Notes: generated by a model not told the origin, from the letters alone. 64,000 nucleotides of DNA from Parasitella parasitica (GCA_025201805.1 MU619292.1:126477-190476); one strand, 5' to 3'. Shown: positions 25,407 through 37,020, numbered from the stretch's first letter. Numbers and translations are program-made.

Positions 25407-26225
25407 GAATCACTACGAAAATAATGTCATGCTTTTATTTTTGCATTTTCGTTCACGTTTTTTCTAAATGAAATGTCAGGGTACCTTTTTCCATGCATTT
25501 CAATCGCTTTGAAAGGGGATGGGGGTATAACACAATTGAAAAAGAACAAAGTATTAGAATTAAAGCCATTTCCAACAAAAATATTTAATTTATAGCAGCA
25601 CAACATCTGCGCCATTGTAAAATATACCTGCATATCGGTTTCGTATGTCTACAACATTTACAGCAAATCCTCAAGTGTAAGCTGAATATGTATGCACAGC
25701 ACCCAATAGGCATGTCCACTGAATGCTTATGTCTAGCATAATTGCACATTTTTGTTGCATGTGGTTGAAGATATATAAGACAATTCTATTTTTGGGGCGT
25801 AAACACATACAGGACTGGGTAACTCAATCTTGATTAGATTGCCTGAAGGGCATGTACAGTACTCATGAACAATGTAAATTGAGCACCTGACAGTGACCAA
25901 AATACGACGTACTACAATAATATCTGAAAAATAAGATTAAGGTCGATACATCTTTGATATACTTGTCGTTTCTCAAAAGTATAACATTTTGAAAGATGTA
26001 GACCTAAAGTTCAAATAGCTCTTTGCTGCATGCTATATATTAATACATAAAATTGTCAAGCGCTATGGCGTATCTAAACTCCATGAACATAATGGCTGTC
26101 AAAAAATGGAATGAATGTGATTGGTAAGTGTTTCTACATGAACTTCAAGTTTTTTATGTTGCAGCCCCAGGCCATACCTGCATTTTATTTTTGTTTCTCT
26201 CTCTTTCATCCCGAATTAAAAGCGC
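25407..26225. other. Intergenic, about 0.8 kb
   Basis: AT-rich sequence between the SH3-gene gap and the Hem25 gene. An ATG at 26111 followed by a GTAAGT donor (ATGAATGTGATTG then GTAAGT) could be a leader exon of the carrier gene, but the carrier has its own good start at 26226. No other gene is seen. Confidence 0.4.
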
Positions 26226-27524
26226 ATGACCAAAGTCGACAAGAAAAACCCTACATTGCATCTGACGGGTGGCGCTTTGTCTGGTATGGTAGCTTGTACA
26301 GCACTACAACCTTTAGATTTGATCAAAACTCGCCTGCAACAGCAACGTCAGGATCATCTGGCATTTCTGAAAGAAGCTAAAAGCAAAGGCTTAAAAATAT
26401 CGCCACAGAAAAGGTAATCACGATACTCAAACTGCAATGTTCATCCTAATCTTGTTGTTCTTAGTAATATATACTCCACCATCAAAGACATTGTCTACAG
26501 TAATGGGTATAGTGGGCTTTGGAGAGGCACTATACCTACGATTATGAGGTAAACATACTGATAATAGGTCTTTATTTGGTAAGATTTAACACTTTTTTTT
26601 ATTTTTTTTTTATTTTTTTATTTTTATACTATGAAATCAAGAAACGTACCTGGCTCTGCATTGTATTTCTTTGCCTTATCCGAGACACGTGAAATATTAG
26701 CAAAAACAAGAAGTACCTGGCAACCGTTACTGAATAGATCTGGAGCCAATGGCCTACCCACAGCCGAACATCAACGCTGGGAGAATTTATTCTCTGGGTC
26801 TGCAGCAAGAGGTGCAGTAGGCTACGTAATGATGCCCATCACAGTTGTCAAAGTGAGGTATGAGGTAAATGACTAAACTATGATGTATTTTTAAGCGTTT
26901 GAAACTAATGACCCCTCAAGAGTAACTTTTATAATTATACAAGTTTAAACCAAGCTTTCAAATCCATCATCAAAACGGATGGCATTAGAGGTAGGATACG
27001 GTTTGCTCATCGATTGGCATTATTAATGACCGATTCATACGAGTAGGATTGTTTGCTGGTTATGGTGCAACATTTATTCGGGATGCTCCTTTTGCTGGTA
27101 TATATTTGTTTTTTTATGAGGGCTGTAAAACATGGGCAAATGGTAAATGTTACAAAGCATAAAATATATGGCCAGCAACTAAGTTTAAACGAAAATCATA
27201 GAATATGTTGTGAGTCATAATGTCCCGGTAGCGAATGCATTAGTCAATATGGGATCGGGAATCGCAGCTGGTGTAGCAGCTACTTGTACCACGCAGCCAT
27301 TTGACATGCTAAAGACTCGTATGCAATTGAAGCCAATAATGTATAAAAATTTGATTCAATCTGCCAAAAAGGTTTACATGGAAGAGGGTTTGATGGGATT
27401 TTTTGATGGCATTAGTGTTAGATTAATCCGTAAACCTTTAAATTCTGCTATTTCGTGGACCATTTATGAAGAAGTTGTTCGTTGGTATAGTCGTAGAGAT
27501 CAATTACTGAAAGAAAAACTTTAA
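26226..27524 (+). CDS. HEM25: Mitochondrial glycine carrier (SLC25A38/Hem25)
   Basis: Six exons are inferred: 26226-26413, 26465-26548, 26642-26864, 26921-26990, 27047-27142 and 27202-27524 (327 aa). Three mitochondrial-carrier repeats are visible. They carry Px(D/E)xx(K/R) motifs: QPLDLIKTR, MPITVVKVR and QPFDMLKTR. Subfamily features are LTGGALSGMVACTALQPLD, GLWRGTIPTIMRNVPGSALYF and GLFAGYGATFIRDAPFAGIY. The carrier imports glycine into mitochondria for 5-aminolevulinate synthesis, the first step of haem. Exon 3 is preceded by a T-rich stretch with a weak CAAG acceptor that keeps the frame. Length and motif order are as expected. Confidence 0.92.
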
Positions 27525-28089
27525 CTACCATGTACAAATAATTTAAACCCTTATCACTAAATCTTTCATACATCCCTCTCTTTCTTTTTTTGTCAAAATC
27601 AAATTTTTATATTGTTATACTATCACCAAAAGATTATTTACTCGACTGAAAGCATCTGTTTACTTATGCGCCAACTTTTTAGTAGCATACATAGAAGTAA
27701 TCTTAATAATGTACATGTCATTCATGAGACATTTTCAAATGTCATTGAACCTATTCCAAAACAGTTTGAATGTCACTCTGATTTTCTTCAACCCACCTCC
27801 TGGGCTAGGGAGACGTTCTTTGATTTCCTCAATATCTTTTCGTATATCTCCTAAAGCGTATTTAGCTATTTTCGTAATTTTTGTAGTTTTTTGTAATTTT
27901 TACAATTTTGCATTCAATAACCATATACTTTTAAAAGGCTTGTTTCAGATCTTCAAAGTCAAAAACAGTGGGAATTTATGTATGAAAAGCCAAGATGGGC
28001 TTCCTGGGAGCAGTGCACAATTTCTCCGCTTGCTTTAAAGGGGATTGGATACAGTTTTCCCGTTCCTTAATTGCCTTTTCCTTTTGTAA
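27525..28089. other. Intergenic, 565 bp
   Basis: AT-rich, with no supported gene. A frame at 27709-28038 reads Phe/Asn-rich and has no motif. The region includes the Hem25 3' UTR and the promoter of the fused kinase gene. Confidence 0.4.
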
Positions 28090-30087
28090 ATGACCTTAAC
28101 AAAAAAGACCTTCGTTATAATAGCCTCCAGTACAAGCGAAACTCAAATAGAGTTGGATATCAAGGTAAGAAATACTCGCATGTAAAAAACTACTGTAAAC
28201 AGATGAATTGACCAAGAGAGTTGCTGAATTAGGGTTGTTATGACTCTAAATTTTTGAGGTATCGAGGTGTGCCAAAGGGCTTATTGCCTATTTCAGGCAG
28301 ACCCGCCCTTAGCTGGTGCTATAAATATGTTCAGAATAGGTTTGATCATGTATATATTATATCCAACGCATACAAGTAAGTATCAAAAAAAGAGTCTATG
28401 TGAGAAAGACTAGGAGCCTTTTGTATCAACGAATGTGGTTTTATGCAGCTTCAAACATTTTGAAAGATGGGCCAGTGGAGTCAATTTTCCTCGAGAGAAT
28501 ATCCTGAATAGTGGCCTAAGGTAACGTGTAAGTTATACGTAGGATTGTAAAGACTGGCTAACAGTCTGGGAAAGTACTGGCATTTTACAGGACCTTGCGT
28601 TCGTACATCGAGTCAAACAGATTCAAAGCGACATTGTGATCACATGTGCTGAAATGATTCCCACTGAAGTGGTACAACACAACCACTCTAAGCTTTTCGA
28701 TGTAGATCGCAACTTTATCAGAATGATTGACGACGTCCCGTTTGTATTTGGCATGTCATTAGAACTGCTCCAGGGGCTAGACGCCTATATTGAAAAGGTT
28801 GCACCTACAGAAGACAGGGATCAGTGGAACAGATTGAAGCTCTACATTATAACAAAGGCATACGGCGCTTCCATTTCCAAGCTGTCGGCCGACGATTATC
28901 CCGTTTTCAGCTACGTAAACCCTAATGTTTCACTACAATCTTATCTGAACGTCTGGCAATTCTGCAAAAATGACGATTTTGACAGCAGTTGCAAATCATG
29001 CAAGCTCCAGACTGAACCACTGCATATGAAAGCTTATGCTCGTGTTGGATTGATGGGTAATCCTAGCGATGGCTTCTACGGCAAGACTATATCTCTCCTG
29101 ATATCCAATTTCTGGGCAGAGGTCACTTTGATTCCTAATCACTCAGATAATAAAGAAGTAGAGGCGATCACCATACTCCCCAATCCTGTTTCAGATCCTC
29201 ACAAATTCTCTTCGCTCGAGTTCCTGGTAGGTGTTTCTCAAATCGATGGTTACGAGACTGGAGACCGCTTATTGCAAGCATGCTGTAAAGTGTTTTACTT
29301 GCATTGCAAAGAGAACGACATCCCCATCGATACGAGACAAGGCTTTCGTGTAATGTTCGAAACTAACATTCCGCGTCAAGTTGGCTTGGCTGGATCTTCT
29401 GCGATTATCACTGCGCTATGGAAAGTGTTGACGTTGTTTTACGGTGTCACTCATGAGCAGATTCCACTGGAACTACAGGCTAGCCTTGTGCTAAAAGTCG
29501 AATGGGAAGAGCTAGGTATTGCTGCAGGTCTTCAAGACAGAGTCATCCAGGCTTTTGGCGGTTTAGTTTATATGGACTTTGAGCGCGAATACATGGAAGC
29601 GCACGGCCACGGAAGATACCAGTCATTGGATGTCAGTTTGTTGCCCAAACTTTGGCTGGCTTACGTCGCTGATCCAGATGATTCGGGCAAGGTCCATAGC
29701 ACTGTAAAGCAGCGATTCCTGAATGGCGATGAGGAGATTGTAAAAGCAATGCACAAGTTTGCCTCCTTCACCGAGCAAGCGCGCCAGAGTCTGGAGGCGA
29801 ATGACCACAAAAAATTTGCACAGTTGATGTCTAGCAATTTCGACCTTCGTCGGGAAACCTACGGGGATGCCGTGGTAGGTGCGCCCAATCTACGAATGAT
29901 TGAGTTGGCGCGAAACCATAACTGTGCTGCTAAATTTCCAGGCAGCGGCGGTGCCGTTGTGGGTATGTGGAATGGTTCTGAGCCGGAAATGGAGAGAAGC
30001 GATCTCTTGCGATTGCGACGAGCATTAGAAAGCGAAGGATTTGTGTTTCTGGAGATATCCCCCATGGTGCACAGTGATGCTTATTAA
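28090..30087 (+). CDS. Nucleotidyltransferase-like domain fused to glucuronokinase-like GHMP kinase
   Basis: Exons 28090-28164, 28233-28375, 28449-28520 and about 28565-30087 are inferred (about 600 aa). Residues 1-240 resemble a sugar-1-phosphate nucleotidyltransferase: VPKGLLPISGRPALSW, FDHVYIISNAY, STGILQDLAFV and IVITCAEM. The glycine-rich GxGTR loop of active enzymes is not evident. Residues about 255-600 are a GHMP kinase closest to plant glucuronokinase: ARVGLMGNPSDGFYGKTIS, NIPRQVGLAGSSAIITALW, EELGIAAGLQDRVIQAFGG, SDSGKVHST-like DDSGKVHST, and AAKFPGSGGAVVGMW. Glucuronokinase makes glucuronate-1-phosphate, which a pyrophosphorylase could turn into UDP-glucuronate. The exon 3/4 junction does not keep frame with the obvious GT and AG, so a tiny exon, an unusual site or a sequence error is likely there. 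Confidence 0.75.
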
Positions 30088-30884
30088 GAACACTGGTACT
30101 TTCGAACATGTTCTTCCTACAGTTTTATTATGGAAAGAGCCATCAGACATTTCTAATAATGGATCTTTAATAAACACTGTTCCGAATACACATGAAACCA
30201 GATCCTGATATGGACAGGCTAGGAGAGAGAGAAAAAAAAATCTTATTCTGTACAGGTGCCTGTTCATGTCAAAGTTTAAAGAATGTAATTACGTCCCTGT
30301 ATCAAAGTGATGCGGTGTACTGTATTGTTTAGAAAGTATGCTGATCTGGTGAAATCATGTGGAATCTAGAATACTAGCGTTAAGAAATACACACAACAAA
30401 GCTGTTGTTTGTAGAAAACATCTTTGGTGTAACTGCACGATTATGCAAGAATACGTATGTATTAAATGCAACATCTCAAAATAGCACACTAGACGCTGGG
30501 TGCCCTGTGTCTAACGTGAACAAGTCAGATTGAGAAAGCAAACTTCTGCTGAGCATGAGTCCTCGGCCATAGGGCATTCTTGCGTAGTTATTTTTGGCAT
30601 CCACCATGCACCAGTGCCAAGTCGACTGCAAAGCTTTTCTTTTCAATGCTTGGCAAGGAGTAGCACGTTCTATATTCTCTGTGTTGATAGATTTCAATAC
30701 ATTATATACATCATTGGCTTACACACCAAGTTTATCCGTCCTATGTGGAACGAACGCCAATGGACTAACAGTAGAAGCATCTCCGAATACGCTGTGAAAC
30801 CTTGATTCTGATCGCACAGAGGTATAAAAAGGACGCTTCTTTGCTGCTTTTTCTTGCAATTGCAATTAAGATACTTCCTACACA
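30088..30884. other. Intergenic, 797 bp, with an orphan coding-like fragment
   Basis: The minus strand at 30476-30697 has an open frame with no ATG start that reads like protein (STWHWCMVDAKNNYARMPY). It may be an exon remnant. The rest is AT-rich and ends in the CotH promoter. Confidence 0.35.
30823..30830 (+). promoter_or_regulatory. TATA box of the CotH-family gene
   Basis: TATAAAAA lies 55 bp upstream of the ATG at 30885 and is followed by a pyrimidine-rich start region. The spacing fits a core promoter. Confidence 0.55.
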
Positions 30885-32829
30885 ATGCAAATTACAGCAG
30901 GTATTATTTCTACAACCATTATTATTGGGAGAAAATGTCACTTGTACTAACACTAATGTGTATAAATAGCCCTCACGTTACTAGTTGCTACTGCCACAAC
31001 AGCAGTTGCCGCTGCGTCAAATATAACTTACACTGTGGTCTCACTTCAACCCAGCAACCAAACAATTGGCGTAATTGTCGATAACCAAGTATATCCTTTG
31101 ACGTCCGTAAGTGATAAATCACCGTTGATTCATTATGGCGAGGCCCCTGTCGCTACTTCAGGCTACAAGTATGCTGTCCTTGATAAGGCAAGCATAGCAA
31201 CCATTGTTGATCAAGAGAGTTTTACTCGCAAACCTGTTACAAGCGACAGTACCCTGAATGAGTATTACGGAAGGTCCTGGAACACTATGAATCTCACTCA
31301 GCTGCCTACAATCATGGAGCCACTTCCTATCATTAATCGTATAAAATCTGATCTCCATATTGACGGTGAGATACCTACCATCCACATCACTGGAAGCCAG
31401 TCTGCAATTGACAACCTGCACGCAAACAACTACGCTGACATTGATGTGAGCGATTTGAACATGACTTATATTAGGTTTGTAATAATTTGAGCGCTCTTTC
31501 CATTCGCAACTTTGATTAAGGAACCTGTATAATAGTCCTCGCGATGTCAAAACATATAAAAACATTACTCTCGCAGTTGCTGGTTTCAGTTCTCGTTCAT
31601 TTCCCAAACTCTCCTACAAGCTCAAGATCCCCAAGGGTGGAGATGGCCTCTATGGCTACCGCCGCTTCAAATTACGGTCTATGGGCTTTGATCTATCATA
31701 CATGAGAGAGGAGCTGGCTTATGCTATTGCAGAGTCTGTCGGGCTTCCTTCTGCCAGATACAGCTATGTTCGCATGTTCATGAATGATCAGCCTCTGGGG
31801 TTATTTGGATTTTCCGACAATTTTAAAAACCCCTGGCCCAGAAATACATTTGCAGATGGAAAAAAGAAGAATTTTGACCAAGGTGCTTTGTATACGGCTA
31901 GTCCTAATAGTGAAGCCAACGCCTCAGACCTTCCCAAAGCTTTAGCGAATATCTCTCTCGATCAAATAGCCAAAGCCTCCAAATTGGGCCCTCAAGACAA
32001 CATCAGCCCTTCTAAATCTGATTTGACTTATTTGGGCAACAACCTTACTGATTATAGCATACACTATTCTGTGCGCGAAGATCCATCCTCTGGCACTGCC
32101 AATTACACTCGTATCATGGACCTTTGTAAATTTATTTCTGAGCAATCCAACACCACGTCTGACGACTCGGCAGTCGCTTTGTGGGATGAAAAGATAGATG
32201 TGCCTAGTTTCTTACGCGGTATGGCTTTTGAGATTGTCACCTCGCAATCTGACGCTTACCTCGCTAATGGTAACAATTACATTTTGTACGACGATTTGGA
32301 AAACGAGCGCATCGTTTACAGCAATCAAGATTTTGATATCTCCATGGGTAAATCATTGTTTCTTGTATTCAACTTTGTTCTAATCGTCATTGCGTTTCAC
32401 ACAGGCACTGCCTTTTTGAGCCCTGAATTAATGCACGGTGGAAACTACACCAAATTTCCAGGTTTCCTTGAACGCCCATTGACATCTCGACTACTTGCCG
32501 TGCCTCAATTCAAAAGGGAGATCGGTGAACTCGTATACAACTTTACCAGGGACCTTGTCAACACTGAAATTCTGTTTCCTCGCATTGACGATCTTTATAC
32601 TTTTATTGAGCAAGATGTAGCTTGGGATAAAACATTGCCTCGTGTTGGAAATAACAGTTTGCTTAATGCAGCTGGTGCTAATTTCACTTTTGATGATATT
32701 CCACTCTGGTTTGGTATAAATGGAACTGTTCCTGACCCTGCAGTTGCGAACTTTAGCATGAGTCTCAAAAGCTGGATCGAGCTTCGTAGCACTAACTTGC
32801 TGAATTTCTTTAATGCAACCAGCAAATAG
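30885..32829 (+). CDS. Secreted CotH-family protein
   Basis: Four exons are inferred: 30885-30900 (16 nt), 30970-31474, 31536-32347 and 32405-32829 (585 aa). The short first exon plus the second make a signal peptide rich in Ala, Thr and Leu that ends near VAAAS. The body matches CotH (spore coat protein H), with KLSYKLKIPK, FKLRSMGFDLSYMREELAYA, YSYVRMFMNDQPLGLFGFSDN, ANGNNYILYDD and VYSNQDFDISMGTAFL. The CotH domain is a secreted, atypical kinase-like fold. In Mucorales, some CotH proteins sit on spores and mediate binding to host cells. Many N-glycosylation sequons are present. No hydrophobic GPI-attachment tail is visible at the end (FFNATSK), so this copy may be soluble. A host-binding role cannot be assumed for this paralogue. 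Confidence 0.88.
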
Positions 32830-34242
32830 AAAGCTAAATTTTAATCTATACTTGTAATATATGTATATTATCAATGTAAAGGCTATTATCGTATTAATTG
32901 ACCACCCATTGTGTAATCAAAAAAGATGAGCCATTTTACTTAATAAATCATTTAAAAACAAACTATTAAAGCAAAGGCTTTTTTTTTTTTTTTTGAAGGC
33001 ATATGAAATTTTGCTTCGAGTATCTATTAGATTCATTTTTTTCCGTGCAACTTCACCTCTGTTGGGGCGAATCCACACTAAGAGTAAACATTAGAAGCGG
33101 TGATTGAAAAATCTAATGATCTTTGATTTTTCATTCTCGTTTTCGACACAATTTGTCCATAAATTTATGTTTCTTGCACTTGGTTCAAAATATGATCTAT
33201 CAAACATCCCTCGGTTACTTAAGCTTTTTAGTAGAGTATAAAAATATACATCTAATGGTTTTTGTAATTTTTTATTATGTTAAAAAATGATTGCATAGAG
33301 CTTAAAAAAAGAGAATTACATTTCTGTGAGATAAATCAATGTTTTATTAAGCAAAAGTAGTTTTTTAATAAGAAATTAAAAAGAAGATATTTGTAGCTAC
33401 AATTTGAGCTATTGTATAAGGAAATACATTAATTTTTAGTAGAGATAATGGTGTTTGTTCAAAATAGCATCGATGCCCTCGACCAATAGCCTTGCTTGGA
33501 GCGCCTGATTTTGATGAAAAAAATCGACCTCTTTTTTCCCAGAAAAGTGTACAGTGGCAAAGTAACAAGTGAAACGTTACTTTTTGGCTTAGAAAGTAAT
33601 GCTTGATTTCGTTTGTACTTTGAGATATAGCATATTTCATTACTTGGATATTACAGCGTTTTGGAGCAATTGATCGTATCATTTAACTATCTCTAAACAT
33701 TCCCAAAGCATGCCATGGATCAGTAACCAAGGTAACATTCCTAGTTTTACCACGGAAGAGAAAAATAAGGTATGGTTAGTTTTATACAGTCAATAAAACG
33801 ATATTTAATACCTAATAAACATGTGCTTGCTACACAACGTGCCATGCTGAGAAATGAGTACGCCATAAAAACGAACTGCTTGCATATCTATAGTTAAATA
33901 GTCAAACAATGGTATACGTATATACGTATATACGTCGACTTTACTGCTGAGAGTGCTGAATTCTAGGTTGTAATTTTCATACTTGCTTTTCTTTAATTGC
34001 TACAATCAACATCAATTGTGTCCGCCTCTTGGTTATATTATCGCTGCTCTAAACTGCACAGAGCAAACGAGCACTGCAAGTCCAGAGCATTATATTTGCC
34101 AGGAAGGACCAGGTGCATCTTTTACAAAGATGATGCCTGGTGTCTTCTCTTCTTGCAGAATGAACAGAATGAACCCACCGCATTGGGGATACATGATGTT
34201 AAAAGTCAGGTTTTTTTTTTTTTTTTTTTTTTTTTAGAAAAA
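32830..34242. other. AT-rich intergenic region, 1.4 kb, with a possible small gene
   Basis: No clear gene. An ATG exon at 33710-33769 (MPWISNQGNIPSF then a GTATGG donor) and open frames at 33983-34209 could be parts of a small spliced gene just before CDC26, but I could not join them. A 25-nt T-run (34211-34235) ending in TTTAG sits directly before CDC26 and could be the end of a leader intron. Confidence 0.35.
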
Positions 34243-34569
34243 ATGTTGAGAAGACAGCCTACAACGATTACTTTAACCGCTGAAGACATAGAGGTTTTCA
34301 AACAGCTGCTATCAGATCAGCAAAAACAGCGAGATCAAATGGATAGATCCAGTAAGAACCAAGATGAAATAGCGGTTGACGACAGCGACCCAGATGACAT
34401 CTTTATGGGCAGATCCTTAGTACTCAACGAACGTAAGCGAAGACGAGAAATAGATACACGGCTTGGCTTAGTAACAGAAGAGGGGGCGGGAGAGAAAAGG
34501 CAGCAACCCCAGCAGCAAACAGAGGCGAACAGCAGCAGCGAACCCTTATTTAAACGTGTACATTTGTAA
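34243..34569 (+). CDS. CDC26: Anaphase-promoting complex subunit Cdc26 (APC12)
   Basis: One small exon encodes 108 aa. The N-terminus MLRRQPTTITLTAEDIEVF is diagnostic: Cdc26 proteins begin MLRR-P-T and their first ~30 residues insert into the groove of the TPR subunit Cdc16/APC6 and stabilise it. The remainder is polar, with an acidic DDSDPDDIFMG, a basic RKRRREIDTRLGL and a Gln-rich tail. A longer frame through the upstream T-run would add a Phe-run and is not credible. The start is fixed by the family motif. Proteins this small are often missed by gene callers. Confidence 0.85.
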   Translation: MLRRQPTTITLTAEDIEVFKQLLSDQQKQRDQMDRSSKNQDEIAVDDSDPDDIFMGRSLVLNERKRRREIDTRLGLVTEEGAGEKRQQPQQQTEANSSSEPLFKRVHL

Positions 34570-34725
34570 TTAAAATGGTTTCAATATGACCTACCTTGGG
34601 TAAAAATATATAGCAAAACGGTCAAAATAACGGCCCTTTTTTCCATTATATATATATTTATGTAAACTTGTGCAAAATAGTCCTCTTTCAAAGTTTGCCT
34701 TTCTTTGCCTGCAATGAATCTTTGA

Positions 34726-37020
34726 ATGTTGAAAATGATCCTGATTCCAATATTATTCATTTGCCAGCTGCAACTAACTCGAGCCTATATCATTCAACCT
34801 AGATTTGGACATTCTGCGGTGCTTGTGAATGACAGGTATGCCGTGGTAAATAGTATACATAAAACACTGGATCCAAACATGTTGTATAGCATCTATTTTT
34901 ATGGTGGTGACTCCTCTGTAAGTTCTGCCATCAAAAACACATCAGAGTGGCTGTCCGAACTATCCATTTTGCCTATTCATTCGCCTTACTCATTGACGGA
35001 CCCACCATGGAAACCAGCCTCTGGCCCGCAAGATTCCATTGGGGGGCCACCAGTGTACTCTCACATTGCGTTCATGGGCGGTACAAACGGTGGTAATATG
35101 ATTGTCATTGGTGGTGTGACGCCGCAGACCGATACTCTCGCAACGGACGAAGAGCCGACAGCTTATAGCTATGATTGTGATTTGGGACGATGGAATTCGT
35201 TTAGTCTACCGAGTGGTAATCATTTAAACCGACAAGGTGCCGCATGCACGACAACTGAACATGGCATCGCCTATATTTGGGGTGGCAAACGTACAACGAT
35301 CAACTCTCCTCCTCCTCCCCCTCCTCCTGCTACCACCACTGCAGCTTTGACAAATATCACGTTGAGGCCTGCCTTGTCCTCGAACATGTACCGATTCGAC
35401 TCTACGTTTCCAGCCAATTCGGCAGTCATCTCTACGCAAGGATTATCTCCACCTCTCCGTTATGCTCATACACAAACGCTCATCTCAGATCATAAAATAG
35501 TGGTTTTGGGTGGGTTCGATAGCGCTACTGGCGAGCCTATTCCTTTATCTGAAATCTGGGTGTACGATATTCGAATGTCGGCCTGGAATCAGATCAATGC
35601 AACGTTGGATGTCGAAAAGAAGCCTGGTGCTAGAAGCAGCCACAGCCAAGTACTCATGTCAGATAGGTTTTCCATTCTAGTGTATGGTGGTTATGATGGA
35701 TATCATGTTTATAACGATGTAGCTGTGCTGGATACCAGAACTTGGACATGGACCGTGAAAAACACTAATGCTGCTGTACAGGGAAGAGCGGATGTAAGCC
35801 TTTTTTATTTATATGTTCCTATATGATTTTGCAGACAATTTTTACTTATTATCCTTAGCATACAGGTAATGAAATTACATGGAAAATTTAGATGGTTATT
35901 AATATATTCGTAAAAAGCAACGCTTATTGGTACAAATATGATTGTGGCATTTGGATTCACAGGCGTATCGACAGCCTTGACAGTAATGGCAGATATCGAA
36001 GTGCTCGACATAATAACCTGGAGCTGGACTTCAGTGTACACGCCTTCGCCTGGATTCAATACAGGAGTAATCGGTGGAAAACAGAATGGGACAGGGGATT
36101 ACTCTGGCAGATCAAATGGACCGAGTTCACCATCCATCGCAATAGTAGCTGGCGCTGTCACAGGAGGATTAGTTGTGTTTCTATTAATCATTGTAGCATT
36201 TTATCTACTAAACAACTACCACCAAAAACAGCGCAATCAATCAAAGAGCAGCGACCATGACGACGAGTGTTCGGATACATCGTCTTCCTACACCACTGCG
36301 CACCAACAACACTCGTCGCCCAGACTTCCTCTTCCAGCCTCTATTCACGTATCTCTCCCCTCTCAGCACCTGCAACATAAAGAAAAGCTGGAAATAAAGT
36401 TCAGGGATCCACCCTCTTCCACTGAGCCATTTGAATACTGCCAAAGCTCGTCGAGAAGACCGTCGAACCAAGTACCTCATCCATTGCAGATTAACACGAG
36501 CAACCTGCCCACTCGATCTGATACAATTGGCACTGCTACCACTGCCAATTCATCTGTATTACTTGTGCCATCTCCATGGACACCTATCCAGACTAAGCCT
36601 TATAAAGAACACGACCAAGAAGTCATACCGTCGCCATCATCGACTACTACATTTGGATTTGATGTTGAGCGTGGTGATTCATCATCGTCCACTACATTGC
36701 CTGATTGGGTTATTCGCAGAGCAGCTAGCACACCTACTCCACACCACTATCAGCAAACGCCCATGCAGTCCATTGCCAGTAATATTAGCAAGCCAGATGA
36801 CAAATCTTATCCTCCAAACCAATTAAGAAGAGCAGCTACAGTATGCGAACTCACTAATAAGCTATCATCGAGTTCAATTCCTACATTGGCGACCAAACAG
36901 CCGCTAGGAGCAGATGCGGACGCTGAGGATGATGATGATGATGACGATGCCTTGTTTGACAGACAAGAATTCATACTTCAATCCAACGAGGTAGCCAAAG
37001 TAGACGACATGGCTCTCTAA
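34726..37020 (+). CDS. Kelch-repeat single-pass membrane protein with a 7-nt microexon
   Basis: Exons 34726-35793, 35859-35865 (7 nt, CATACAG) and 35918-37020 are inferred (725 aa). A signal peptide (ILIPILFICQLQLTRA) precedes kelch repeats, with FGHSAVLV, YIWGGKRT, RYAHTQTLISDHKIVVLGGFD, RSSHSQVLMSDRFSILVYGGYDG and, across the microexon, GRADHTATLIGTNMIVAFGF. One transmembrane helix lies at about residues 430-455 (IVAGAVTGGLVVFLLIIVAF), followed by a ~270-residue cytosolic tail rich in Ser, Thr, Pro and Gln and with an acidic Asp run near the end. The microexon restores the conserved kelch HTA motif and the frame, and both flanking introns have GT..AG ends (65 and 52 nt). Related Mucorales proteins are annotated only as kelch/galactose-oxidase-like. 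A role in surface sensing or polarity is inference. Confidence 0.8.

Noticed and set aside
34000-34569. A 190-residue frame running through the poly(T) into CDC26
   Set aside because: It contains a Phe-run made by the homopolymer, and the Cdc26 family start MLRR lies downstream of it.
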